A stretch of 50,532 bases of DNA from Spirochaetota bacterium (lineage in GTDB: Bacteria; Spirochaetota; UBA4802; UBA5550): contig JAKLIV010000008.1 of assembly GCA_022709405.1 (NCBI GenBank), forward strand, positions 1 to 50,532. The letters run 5' to 3'. The translations under genes and the position numbers were made by a program. A model generated the notes under the pieces. That model was not told the origin of the DNA. It was given only the letters and a program-made list of their open reading frames with translations, and did not search any database. Position 1 is the stretch's first letter. Every line of letters starts with the position of its first letter. Below are positions 17,879 to 26,233 of the stretch, piece after piece.

Positions 17879-18784
17879 ATGGAAACCACGTATTACACTC
17901 TTGGGTCAAAAAGCAATTTCAACAAAGCGCTGCGTCATTTCACAAAGGTAACCGATGTGGTTGACGAAATTGAATCAAAAAGAAATATCGCAGACCTCAT
18001 AAATGACTCAAGAAACGACGAAGAAGTGCATGAAGATCAGAAGCTGCCTATTGTTGCGGCTGTCATCAGGGACAAGTTCAAGTACCAATATAGCTCTTTC
18101 ACTATTCCCAACACTATTAATGATTTTCAGAAAATACTCGACGAATCATCTAAATGGACTGCTCTGGATATTGTCCTTGTATATTTTGACCCCAACGGAA
18201 AAGTATCGCTTATTAATCCGAAGAATTCTCTTCACTGGGAGAGGGCAAGAGAACTCCACAAAGATCAGTTGCTCGTAGTTTATGTGAAAAATCTGAAAAC
18301 GCAGGATAAAAAAATCGAAACGGAGGCGATTTCGGCAATAACCGAAATGATATCCGGCAAAGACGTTTTCATCAATAAGGATTTCATAGATTCAACCGTC
18401 ATGCCTCAAAAGCGAGTAGAGAAGAAAAGCCATGCCGCGGCGCAGGCGAATAAAAAGAATCTTACTCCGAAGTATAGCGTACAGGTTTCAAACGAGCTTT
18501 TTCATAACGGAAACGTCGAAGCTTGGAAAAAAATAATCGAAAGCTTTCTTACGAAATATCCGGATGTGGACGTTCATGTCTATTTTAAGAACGAAGTGAT
18601 TAACGATATAAACTCTCTATTTAAATGGGGAAAAGTTAAACATGGAGACCATATAATGATACAGATTTCCGGTGAGAATATCAGAGGCGTTTCGAAACTC
18701 CAGAAATACCTGTACGAGGGAGCTAGCCCTAGATTCGAACAATTCCTGAAAATCGGCGTTGGTCAAGTGCTGAATTTGTTCTGA
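17879..18784 (+). CDS. Tandem HPr-like domain protein of the filament locus
   Basis: I know no named function for this 301-residue protein. By eye it holds two repeats with the beta-alpha-beta-beta-alpha spacing of the phosphocarrier HPr, at about residues 70-160 and 199-280. Each has a helix after the first strand and an Asn-Ser-Leu at the start of the second helix (NSLHWE at 116, NSLFKWGKVKHGD at 245). The second matches HPr around its regulatory Ser46 (KSLFK). The active-site His of HPr (LHARP) is not kept: FHNGN aligns nearby. A linker of about 40 residues rich in Lys/Ala separates them. It lies between cfpA and a PPDK-like gene, as a hypothetical gene does in T. pallidum from memory. Confidence 0.65.
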   Translation: METTYYTLGSKSNFNKALRHFTKVTDVVDEIESKRNIADLINDSRNDEEVHEDQKLPIVAAVIRDKFKYQYSSFTIPNTINDFQKILDESSKWTALDIVLVYFDPNGKVSLINPKNSLHWERARELHKDQLLVVYVKNLKTQDKKIETEAISAITEMISGKDVFINKDFIDSTVMPQKRVEKKSHAAAQANKKNLTPKYSVQVSNELFHNGNVEAWKKIIESFLTKYPDVDVHVYFKNEVINDINSLFKWGKVKHGDHIMIQISGENIRGVSKLQKYLYEGASPRFEQFLKIGVGQVLNLF

Positions 18785-18810
18785 TCATAGATGAATGAGA
18801 GGAGAATACA

Positions 18811-21408
18811 ATGCAAAATATTATTTATTTTAATAAAGATCTTAAAGAAGTCGATGACAAAATAAAAGAAAAACTTGGCATACGCGGGCGCAGGGCGGTG
18901 GAGTTGGCTGCAATGGAACTGCCGATAGCTCCCGGGTTTATTCTCGATTCTGAGCTGACACTGAAGCTTCCGCATGTTAACGTGAAAGAAATATTGAAAA
19001 CCTATATTGGAAAGATTGAAAAGGATACCGGAAAAAAATTCGGGGATGCGGAAAAGCCCTTGATGCTCAAGGTCGTGCTAAGCTCGGATCTGAATGTTCC
19101 TTATTTCCCGTCAATTCACAACATAGGAATGAATAATCAGACAGTTGAAGGATTCGCCAAGTTTACCGGGAAAGACTTCGCATACGGCGAATATTTGTTT
19201 TTATTGAGAAATATTGGAAAAAATCTTTTCGGCGTTGAATCAGCCGAAGTTGATAAAGTTGAAAAAAAATTGTCAAAGACTCCGAAACTGGATGATATAA
19301 AGGCTGCTATCGACATCTATAAAAAATATTATGACAATAAGTTCAGCGAGGATGCATATGACCAGCTGAGCCTTATATTGAAAGCAGCCAGTGCAAAATA
19401 TTGTGAATCGGAAATTGACGTGGACAACAGCCTTTCAATCATGGTGCAGGTGATGGTCTACGGAAATTTCGGCGAAAATTCATATTCGGGTAATTATTAC
19501 ACAAGGAACATCGTGACAGGGGATTCCATCATACAGGGTGAATTCTACAAGAATGAATTTGACGGTGCTGACGGTAAAGCCAGGGATATTACTAAAATAG
19601 AAAAAAAATATTTTGATCATTTCACCGATATCGCTAAGAAAATCGAGGCTAATTTCAAGGAAATACGAAATGTCAAATTTACAATTGAAGAAGGAGATTT
19701 CTGGCTTGTTGAGCAAAGGGAAGTTAATGAGAAATCCACCCAGTCGCAGATAAAGACGCTACTCGATCTGGTCAAACGAAAAATCATATCGAAGAAATTC
19801 ATCGTAGAAAACATAAAGCCCAATCAGTTGAATGAACTGCTACACCCTGTTATAGATCCGACGACCGTAAAGAATATCAAAACCATAAAAGGCGGTATCG
19901 CCGGTTCAACCGGAGCAGCTATAGGTAAAGTATTCTTCTCGACCTCCAAGTTGTTGGAAGAACATAAAAAAGCCATTATGACCGGGGGGGACACGAACCT
20001 TATTCTTGTCATGCCGGCATCCTACGCCGAAGATGTCAAGGCGATTGAAGTTGCCCAGGGCGTAATTACTACCGAGGGTGGCTTTTCATCGCATGCGCCG
20101 GTTGTCGCAAGGAGTCTGGGCAAGGTAGCCATGGTCCAGCCAGAGATGAAAATCCGCGGAAATTCTTTTTCACTGGCGGGGAAAGTGGTTTCAGAAGGCG
20201 ATTACGTCTCGATTAATGTGCCGTATTATGAAGATCCTACGATATACCTCGGGAAGGTCGGATTGATTCTTCCGGATTTCAATAAGAACGGACTTTATGA
20301 ATTTCTCGATATTGTTGAAGAGTTTATCGAAGAGTTTCATGTCAGGGCGAACGCGGATCAGGGAAGGGATGCGATCGTAGCGAAGAATTTCAAGGCAAAC
20401 GGTATCGGTCTCTGCCGGACGGAGCACATGTTTTTCAACGAAAAGCGTATAATGAAATTTCGCGAGATGATCATAGCTGAAAACGAAGAAGAAAGGAGAA
20501 AGGCTCTGAAGGTTCTTCAGCCCATGCAACGGGCGGACTTCTATGAACTCTTCAAGATTATGGAAGGATATCCCGTGACAATAAGGCTTCTTGACGCGCC
20601 ATTGCATGAATTTCTGCCGCGAAATGATGCAAGTATGGCTGAATTTATAAGTTATCTCCAGTCCAAAAAGAAAGGGATCAAACCGGCTGAAATAAAATCG
20701 CGTTGTGAAGAACTCGGCGAGATGAATCCGATGCTCGGGCATCGCGGCTGCCGTGTCGCTGTCACATATCCCGAAATATATGAAATGCAATGCAGGGCCA
20801 TCTTCGAAGCGGCATGTATGTTGATAAAAGAAGGCATCCATGTCGAACCCGAAATAATGATCCCGATCGTAATGAGCGACCAGGAAATCAAGTTCATTAA
20901 AAATGGCAAGAAAATCGAGGGAAGCGAAGTAAAAGGTATCGGCGATATAATGTGCGAAGTGACCGATGAATATGGGGTGGACAACCTGAAATATACCGTT
21001 GGTACGATGATCGAGCTTCCTGCTGCCGCTCTTGGGGCAGGAAATATTGCGCAGTATGCCGAATTCTTCAGTTTCGGAACAAACGACCTGACACAGACAA
21101 CGTACGGGATATCGAGGGATGATTCAAATTCATTCTTCCCCAGCTATTCTCTTTTTGACCTGATGAAGCACAATCCGTTCAAGGTTCTTGGCGCTGAAGT
21201 GAAGGAGCTGGTCGCCACCGCCGCACTCCGCGGAAGGCTGACAAGGCCGGATATCAAGATGGGACTTTGCGGCGAACATGGCGCCAATCCCGACAATATA
21301 GAATTTTGCATGGATGCAGGACTGAACTATGTTTCTTCATCGCCTTATTCGATTCCGTTGGCAAAACTGGCAATTGCACAGTTGAATATAAAAAGAAATG
21401 AAGAATGA
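18811..21408 (+). CDS. PPDK/enzyme I-like phosphotransferase with eroded ATP-binding half
   Basis: This 865-residue protein has the order of pyruvate phosphate dikinase: ATP-grasp, swivelling phosphohistidine domain, PEP/pyruvate barrel. The swivel keeps TEGGFSSHAPVVAR with His428; the barrel keeps GLCRTEHMFF, RLLDAPLHEFLP, MLGHRGCR, GTMIELPAAAL, FFSFGTNDLTQTTYG and GLCGEHGAN with the catalytic Cys near 820. The N-terminal half is abnormal: the lysine loop and the VRSGA-type motif are replaced (KVVLSSDLNVPYF), and the AQGEDVVAG stretch is lost, while VQVMVYGNFG and YYTRNIVTG remain. So PEP/phospho-His chemistry seems possible, while ATP use is doubtful. It is co-transcribed with the HPr-like gene (26-base gap). 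Confidence 0.82.
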   Translation: MQNIIYFNKDLKEVDDKIKEKLGIRGRRAVELAAMELPIAPGFILDSELTLKLPHVNVKEILKTYIGKIEKDTGKKFGDAEKPLMLKVVLSSDLNVPYFPSIHNIGMNNQTVEGFAKFTGKDFAYGEYLFLLRNIGKNLFGVESAEVDKVEKKLSKTPKLDDIKAAIDIYKKYYDNKFSEDAYDQLSLILKAASAKYCESEIDVDNSLSIMVQVMVYGNFGENSYSGNYYTRNIVTGDSIIQGEFYKNEFDGADGKARDITKIEKKYFDHFTDIAKKIEANFKEIRNVKFTIEEGDFWLVEQREVNEKSTQSQIKTLLDLVKRKIISKKFIVENIKPNQLNELLHPVIDPTTVKNIKTIKGGIAGSTGAAIGKVFFSTSKLLEEHKKAIMTGGDTNLILVMPASYAEDVKAIEVAQGVITTEGGFSSHAPVVARSLGKVAMVQPEMKIRGNSFSLAGKVVSEGDYVSINVPYYEDPTIYLGKVGLILPDFNKNGLYEFLDIVEEFIEEFHVRANADQGRDAIVAKNFKANGIGLCRTEHMFFNEKRIMKFREMIIAENEEERRKALKVLQPMQRADFYELFKIMEGYPVTIRLLDAPLHEFLPRNDASMAEFISYLQSKKKGIKPAEIKSRCEELGEMNPMLGHRGCRVAVTYPEIYEMQCRAIFEAACMLIKEGIHVEPEIMIPIVMSDQEIKFIKNGKKIEGSEVKGIGDIMCEVTDEYGVDNLKYTVGTMIELPAAALGAGNIAQYAEFFSFGTNDLTQTTYGISRDDSNSFFPSYSLFDLMKHNPFKVLGAEVKELVATAALRGRLTRPDIKMGLCGEHGANPDNIEFCMDAGLNYVSSSPYSIPLAKLAIAQLNIKRNEE

Positions 21409-21442
21409 AATGAGCATGAAAAAGTGATACATGAAAAATACT

Positions 21443-21476
21443 AAAAGAAGGCCCGATAATCCGGGCCTTCTTTTTT
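21443..21476. terminator. Bidirectional terminator between the PPDK-like gene and pgk
   Basis: GAAGGCCCG at 21447-21455 pairs with CGGGCCTTC at 21462-21470, flanked by AAAA on the left and six T on the right. It separates two convergent genes and can serve both. Confidence 0.9.
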
Positions 21477-21496
21477 ATGGTGCAGTCAAGAAATAA

Positions 21497-22681
21497 TTAT
21501 TTGTCAAGCGCTACAATTGCCGGAAGTTTCTTGCCTTCGAGCAGTTCGAGGAAGGCTCCTCCTCCGGTGGAAATATAAGAAATCTTTTCAGAGACTCCCG
21601 CCTGATTCACTGCTGTTACGCTGTCGCCGCCGCCGACAATGCTGAGAAGTGCGGAGTTGGCGATCGTTTCGGCGATTTGATTGGTTCCAGCGGCGAAATT
21701 CGGCATTTCAAACGCTCCCATCGGGCCATTCCATATCACAGTTTTAGCTGATTTGATTTTTTTGGAAAAAAGTTTTACGCTTTCAGGTCCGATATCGAGC
21801 CCGATCGAGTCGGCGGGAATTTTGTCAACCGGAACCACCTGACGTGGAGATTCGTTTTCAAAAGCTTTGGCTATGACCACATCCACCGGAAGAAGCAATT
21901 CCACTCCTTTTGATTCAGCGTTTTTCATGATGTCTTTTGCGGTGCCGACCAGTTCTTCTTCAAGAATTGATTTGCCGACTTCCATTCCTTTGGCTTTCAG
22001 AAAAGTGAAGGCCATCCCTCCGCCGATGATGATAAAATTCACTTTTGGAATGATGTTGTTGAGGGCCTCCAGCTTTGAAGAGACCTTGGCGCCGCCGATT
22101 ATGGCACCAAGCGGCCTTTCGGGCTTTTCCATCGCTTTTTTGAAATATTCTATTTCATCCTGGAGCAGGAATCCGGCTGCGCACTCTTTGACGTATTGCG
22201 TTATGGCGTCATTGGATGAATGGCCCCGGTGAGCCGCTGCAAATGCATCATCGACATAAACGTCACAGAGCGATGCGAGTTGTTTCCCGAGCTCCTTGTC
22301 GTTTTTTTCTTCGCCAGGGTAGAATCGTATGTTCTCGAGCAGGACGATTGATCCGGCTGGAAGCGCATCGATTTCGGCCTTGAGTTTCTCACCAAGCGGT
22401 GTTTCGATGAATTTGACTTCCCTCTTCAGAACTTCCGTCAACTTCCTGGCGACCGGTTTGAGGGACATCTCGGGGACCGGTTTACCCTTTGGCCTGCCAA
22501 GATGAGAAACAAGGATTATCGTAGCTTTACGATCAATGCAATGCTGGATAGTCGGCACCGTGGCGGTGATTCTGGTATCGTCGGTAATGCTCATCTGCTT
22601 GTCGTAAGGCACATTGTAGTCAACCCGCAATAATACTTTTTTCCCATCCACTGAAACATCTTTTAGATATTTTATGGTCAT
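21497..22681 (-). CDS. pgk: Phosphoglycerate kinase
   Basis: This 394-residue glycolytic enzyme transfers phosphate from 1,3-bisphosphoglycerate to ADP in the cytoplasm. Motifs are VLLRVDYNVPYDKQ near residue 17, ILVSHLGRPKGK, ENIRFYPGEEKND, DDAFAAAHRGHSS, IIGGAKVSSKLEAL, TVIWNGPMGAFE and STGGGAFLELLEG at the C-terminus, covering both domains. GGAGG at 22688-22692 precedes the ATG. It lies 23 bases downstream of tatC on the same strand and ends at a shared terminator. No gapA or tpiA is next to it in the window. Confidence 0.97.
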   Translation of the reverse strand: MTIKYLKDVSVDGKKVLLRVDYNVPYDKQMSITDDTRITATVPTIQHCIDRKATIILVSHLGRPKGKPVPEMSLKPVARKLTEVLKREVKFIETPLGEKLKAEIDALPAGSIVLLENIRFYPGEEKNDKELGKQLASLCDVYVDDAFAAAHRGHSSNDAITQYVKECAAGFLLQDEIEYFKKAMEKPERPLGAIIGGAKVSSKLEALNNIIPKVNFIIIGGGMAFTFLKAKGMEVGKSILEEELVGTAKDIMKNAESKGVELLLPVDVVIAKAFENESPRQVVPVDKIPADSIGLDIGPESVKLFSKKIKSAKTVIWNGPMGAFEMPNFAAGTNQIAETIANSALLSIVGGGDSVTAVNQAGVSEKISYISTGGGAFLELLEGKKLPAIVALDK

Positions 22682-22704
22682 AACACGACCTCCTTTATTT
22701 TTTA

Positions 22705-23802
22705 TCAGGCGGTTCCGGCAGACCGGTATTCACGCTCCGCCTTCAAGAGTTCGCTTCGCTTTTTCCGGATAACCGTTATTTTGGAAATGACGATTGATAT
22801 TTCATACAATCCCATAAGGGGGAGTGCTACCATTATCTGGGAAAGGACGTCTCTCGGGGTGATGAGAGCGGCGGTTACCCATATTATCACGATAGAATAC
22901 TTCCTGTTGCGGATGAGAAAAGAGGGGGTAAGGACGCCGATTCTTGTCAGGATCATAATCAACAGCGGGAATTCAAAAATAAAACCGATGGAGAAGCATA
23001 AGACGGCGACAAAAAAAACGTAATCTCCCGCTGAAATAGTGCAGACCATATCGCTGCCGATAAAACTCAAGAATACGCCGATTGCGGTCGGAACGATGAA
23101 CATGAAAACAAATGCTATGCCGGAATAGAAAAGAAATACAAAGGAGATCAGCCATATTTTTGCAAAGCGTTTGTTTTCGATTGAGACTGCCGGCTGCACG
23201 AAGCGCCATCCCTGGTAGATGATAAATGGAATGCATAACAAAACAGAAGACAGGAAGGCGAGTTTGAGCCGTATCATGAATCCGCCTGAAAGAGTAAAGA
23301 TGTTGAGGTTCTGCCCGGTGTCAAGATAAGGCCCCATGATATAATGAACGAGATAGTCGGACATGCCGAAGAAAACGGCGGTGGTCACGAACAGGGCAGT
23401 GATTGAAGCAATAATACGAGACCGGAATTCACCGAGATGATCCACGACGGTCATGGGATTATCTCCGCGCGCCAGAGCCGCCGGATCAACGGATTCCTGC
23501 TCGGAAGGATCAATTGCAACGCCGGCATATGTTTTTGTTTGTTTGGATTTTTCAGAAGCCGGCACTATATTGACTGCTGAAGGAGTATCCTTGTTTTCGG
23601 GCGACAGGATCCGATCATCGTCATGAGAAAGATTGTCATGGTAACCGGTCATCGAGATCTCAGGTTCGGCAATGGGCCGTTTTTTCTTTCTTATGGATGG
23701 GGATGAAGGCTCGGCTGAACCATGTTCCGGGATTCGAACAGGTCTTTTCCCCGAAACGGCTCTTTTTTTGTTAGAAACAGTCTTATCTTCTGATGCAGCC
23801 AA
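22705..23802 (-). CDS. tatC: Sec-independent translocase TatC with long N-terminal extension
   Basis: This 365-residue protein carries a canonical TatC in its last 250 residues: the N-terminal motif VDHLGEFRSRI, six membrane segments, FEFPLLIMILTRIGVLTP, and ITPRDVLSQIMVALPLMGLYE. TatC recognises twin-arginine signal peptides of folded exported proteins. The first 115 residues are an unusual hydrophilic, Lys/Pro/Ser/Glu-rich extension with no hydrophobic segment, predicted disordered and cytoplasmic. The start is a TTG at 23802; an internal start at MTVVDHLGEF would give a normal-length TatC, so the extension needs checking. No tatA or tatB is visible in the window. Confidence 0.9.
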   Translation of the reverse strand: MAASEDKTVSNKKRAVSGKRPVRIPEHGSAEPSSPSIRKKKRPIAEPEISMTGYHDNLSHDDDRILSPENKDTPSAVNIVPASEKSKQTKTYAGVAIDPSEQESVDPAALARGDNPMTVVDHLGEFRSRIIASITALFVTTAVFFGMSDYLVHYIMGPYLDTGQNLNIFTLSGGFMIRLKLAFLSSVLLCIPFIIYQGWRFVQPAVSIENKRFAKIWLISFVFLFYSGIAFVFMFIVPTAIGVFLSFIGSDMVCTISAGDYVFFVAVLCFSIGFIFEFPLLIMILTRIGVLTPSFLIRNRKYSIVIIWVTAALITPRDVLSQIMVALPLMGLYEISIVISKITVIRKKRSELLKAEREYRSAGTA

Positions 23803-23993
23803 TTGTCGTTACCCGTAATGATTATACATTAATTTTCTCGGAACCTCTCAGCCTGTCAAGCTTTAATCTTTTTAAGCTGAACGGTATGTTCGATTGTAGA
23901 AGACACACGGATGACCCAAAAGGCTTCGATCACAAGTGTACGACGAAAATTTAATTTATAGAGGCTCCTTTATTAAATTCATGAAATTGTTTG

Positions 23994-24021
23994 TTGACAA
24001 GATGCGAGCTATGTTTAGAAT
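23994..24021 (+). promoter_or_regulatory. Candidate promoter of the first acyl-CoA synthetase gene
   Basis: TTGACA at 23994-23999 and TAGAAT at 24016-24021, spacer 16, lie 178 bases before the ATG at 24199. The 384-base gap between divergent tatC and this gene is AT-rich and otherwise holds no gene that I can support; a 61-codon ORF in it lacks a ribosome site. Confidence 0.5.
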
Positions 24022-24198
24022 ACTTTACCAAAATAACAGTATTGATCCTTGTATTCATAACATATATTTATATCGCTTCAGGGCATATAAATATACCTCT
24101 TTAAGTAAGAGCAACATATAAATATTAATGAGATGCCTCGGCTTATCTCAAAAAGGATCATTACGATAAATTGATATTTATGCGCGATGGAGGTTTTG

Positions 24199-26019
24199 AT
24201 GGCTCGTTTTAAAGAAACAAGTATGCCTGCAATTTTTCAGAACCAGGCAGAAAAGTACGGCGACAGGGCCTGTGTGGCCTACAAGAAAGACGGGAAATAT
24301 GTCGACATATCATGGAACGATATGAATGACATGATCCGTAATACCGCTCATTATCTCCTTTCCAAAGGAGTGAAAAAAGGCGACAAGGTGGCGATTTTTT
24401 CAGAGAATCGCTATGAATGGTGGATTGCAGACCTCGCAATTCTGTCTATCGGAGCAATAGATATTCCTATTTATGCTACGAATTCATCGGACGAAGCCCA
24501 GTTTATTCTCGCAGATTCCGATTCCGTGATCTGTTTCGTGAGCACGGCCGATCATCTTGACCGGGTGATGAAAGCCTGGAAAAAGACCCCGAAGCTGAAA
24601 GAAGTGATCGTATTCAACCCGGTGGACATCAAGAAAAAAGAAATCGTACCAATGGAAAAGGCCCTCGCGACGGGTGCGAAATATAACAAAAAGGGCGACT
24701 TCGATAAACGGCTGATCGCGATTAAACCCGATGATGTAGCTACTTTCATTTACACGTCAGGAACAACTGGCAATCCCAAGGGGGTCATGCTCACCCACAA
24801 TAATTTCCTTTCCAATGTAAAACAGTGCCTCGATGATTTTAAGGATATCATGAGCGATACGGACTCGCTTCTTTCTTTCCTCCCGCTTTCTCATTCCCTG
24901 GAAAGAACCGTCGGCTACTATGTGGCCATATATCGCGGATGCAGGGTAGCTTTTGTCGTAGATGTCTCTAAAACGCTTCAGCAGAACATGGTGGAGATAC
25001 GTCCGGAACTGATGATAAGCGTTCCGCGAATATATGAAAAACTCCATGCCGGTATTCTTTCCAAGGTCATGGATGCTCCTCCACTTAAAAGAGCGCTTTT
25101 CAACTGGGCAAGCAGGCTGGCGCAGAAGAATGTTCCCTATAACTGCAAGAACATACCGAGGACCGGCCTGTTCGCCATGCAGTACAATCTCGCAGACAAG
25201 CTGATATTCTCGAAATTAAAACAGGCCGTGGGTCTTGACAGGCTGAAATTCGCCATTTCTGGCGGAGGCCCCCTTGCAGTTTCTGACCTGGAATTTTTTC
25301 TGGGTATGGACCTGAAGATTTACGAAGGATTCGGACTCACCGAGACAACTCCGGTCACCAATGTCAACAGGCCAAAGGAAATCAAGCCGGGAACAGTCGG
25401 TCCGGCGCTCAAGGACACCATCGTCAAAATTTCCGACGAAGGCGAGATACTCATCAAAGGCCCGCAGGTAATGAAAGGGTATTACAATAACCCCAAGGCG
25501 ACGAAAGAGGTCTTCGATAAAAACGGATTTTTCAAAACAGGAGATATCGGCGTCATAGACGAGGACGGATATCTTGCAATTACCGGCAGGATCAAGGACA
25601 TCATCGTCACGAGCGGCGGTAAAAACATCTCCCCGCAGAACATAGAGAATTCGCTGAAAACGTCGCTTTACATCGAACAGGTCGCGGTAATCGGCGATAA
25701 CAGGAAATACCTGTCCGCGCTGGTTGTTCCTGCTTTCCCTGAAGTCGAGAAGTGGGCCAAGAAAAACGGCGTTGCTTTCAGCTCTCACGCGGACCTTATC
25801 ACGAACGATAAAGTAATTGCCCTGATAGACGCGGAGATAAAGGCGAACATGAAAAGCTTCGCCCGAGTCGAGCAGATCAGGAAATTCTCCCTTCTCGATG
25901 CGGAATGGAGCCAGGAAACCGGAGAATTGACTCCTTCCCTGAAGGTAAAGCGCCGCATCATCAACGACAAATATGCCAAGGAAATCGAAGCAATGTATGT
26001 CGGTGGCGATGAAGGTTGA
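24199..26019 (+). CDS. Long-chain acyl-CoA synthetase (AMP-binding), copy 1
   Basis: This protein of about 606 residues activates fatty acids to acyl-CoA through an acyl-AMP. Motifs are IYTSGTTGNPKGVMLTHNN (P-loop-like A3), SVPRIYEKLHAGI, YEGFGLTETTPVTNVN (A5), GEILIKGPQVMKGYYNNPKA, KTGDIGVIDEDGYLAITGR (A7/A8) and the C-terminal DIIVTSGGKNISPQNIE. This is the bacterial/eukaryotic long-chain subfamily. GGAGG at 24189-24193 is 5 bases before ATG 24199, which is preferred to the in-frame ATG at 24187. A near-identical architecture follows at 26234, so this is one half of a tandem duplication with a terminator between the copies. Confidence 0.94.
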   Translation: MARFKETSMPAIFQNQAEKYGDRACVAYKKDGKYVDISWNDMNDMIRNTAHYLLSKGVKKGDKVAIFSENRYEWWIADLAILSIGAIDIPIYATNSSDEAQFILADSDSVICFVSTADHLDRVMKAWKKTPKLKEVIVFNPVDIKKKEIVPMEKALATGAKYNKKGDFDKRLIAIKPDDVATFIYTSGTTGNPKGVMLTHNNFLSNVKQCLDDFKDIMSDTDSLLSFLPLSHSLERTVGYYVAIYRGCRVAFVVDVSKTLQQNMVEIRPELMISVPRIYEKLHAGILSKVMDAPPLKRALFNWASRLAQKNVPYNCKNIPRTGLFAMQYNLADKLIFSKLKQAVGLDRLKFAISGGGPLAVSDLEFFLGMDLKIYEGFGLTETTPVTNVNRPKEIKPGTVGPALKDTIVKISDEGEILIKGPQVMKGYYNNPKATKEVFDKNGFFKTGDIGVIDEDGYLAITGRIKDIIVTSGGKNISPQNIENSLKTSLYIEQVAVIGDNRKYLSALVVPAFPEVEKWAKKNGVAFSSHADLITNDKVIALIDAEIKANMKSFARVEQIRKFSLLDAEWSQETGELTPSLKVKRRIINDKYAKEIEAMYVGGDEG

Positions 26020-26046
26020 ATAAGACTCGCTGAATTCGAAGATACA

Positions 26047-26076
26047 GGGGCCGCGGTTAACACGCGGCCCCTTTTT
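26047..26076 (+). terminator. Intrinsic terminator between the acyl-CoA synthetase copies
   Basis: GGGGCCGCG at 26047-26055 pairs perfectly with CGCGGCCCC at 26063-26071 around a 7-base loop and is followed by TTTTT. Confidence 0.92.
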
Positions 26077-26233
26077 CCCCTTTTGCATCTCATGCTTTTT
26101 TATCGATATCGATTTTTGTCTGAAAGTATATCGTCATTTCCATATCGTTTCCAATGTCTTTTTCCCAGGGGGAGTCTTTTCCCGAAAACGAAATGCTTGC
26201 GAACAATTTAATTAAATATAGACGGAGGGAGAT

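Noticed and set aside
23936-24121. 61-codon ORF in the tatC/acyl-CoA synthetase gap
   Set aside because: No ribosome site, and it overlaps the likely promoter.
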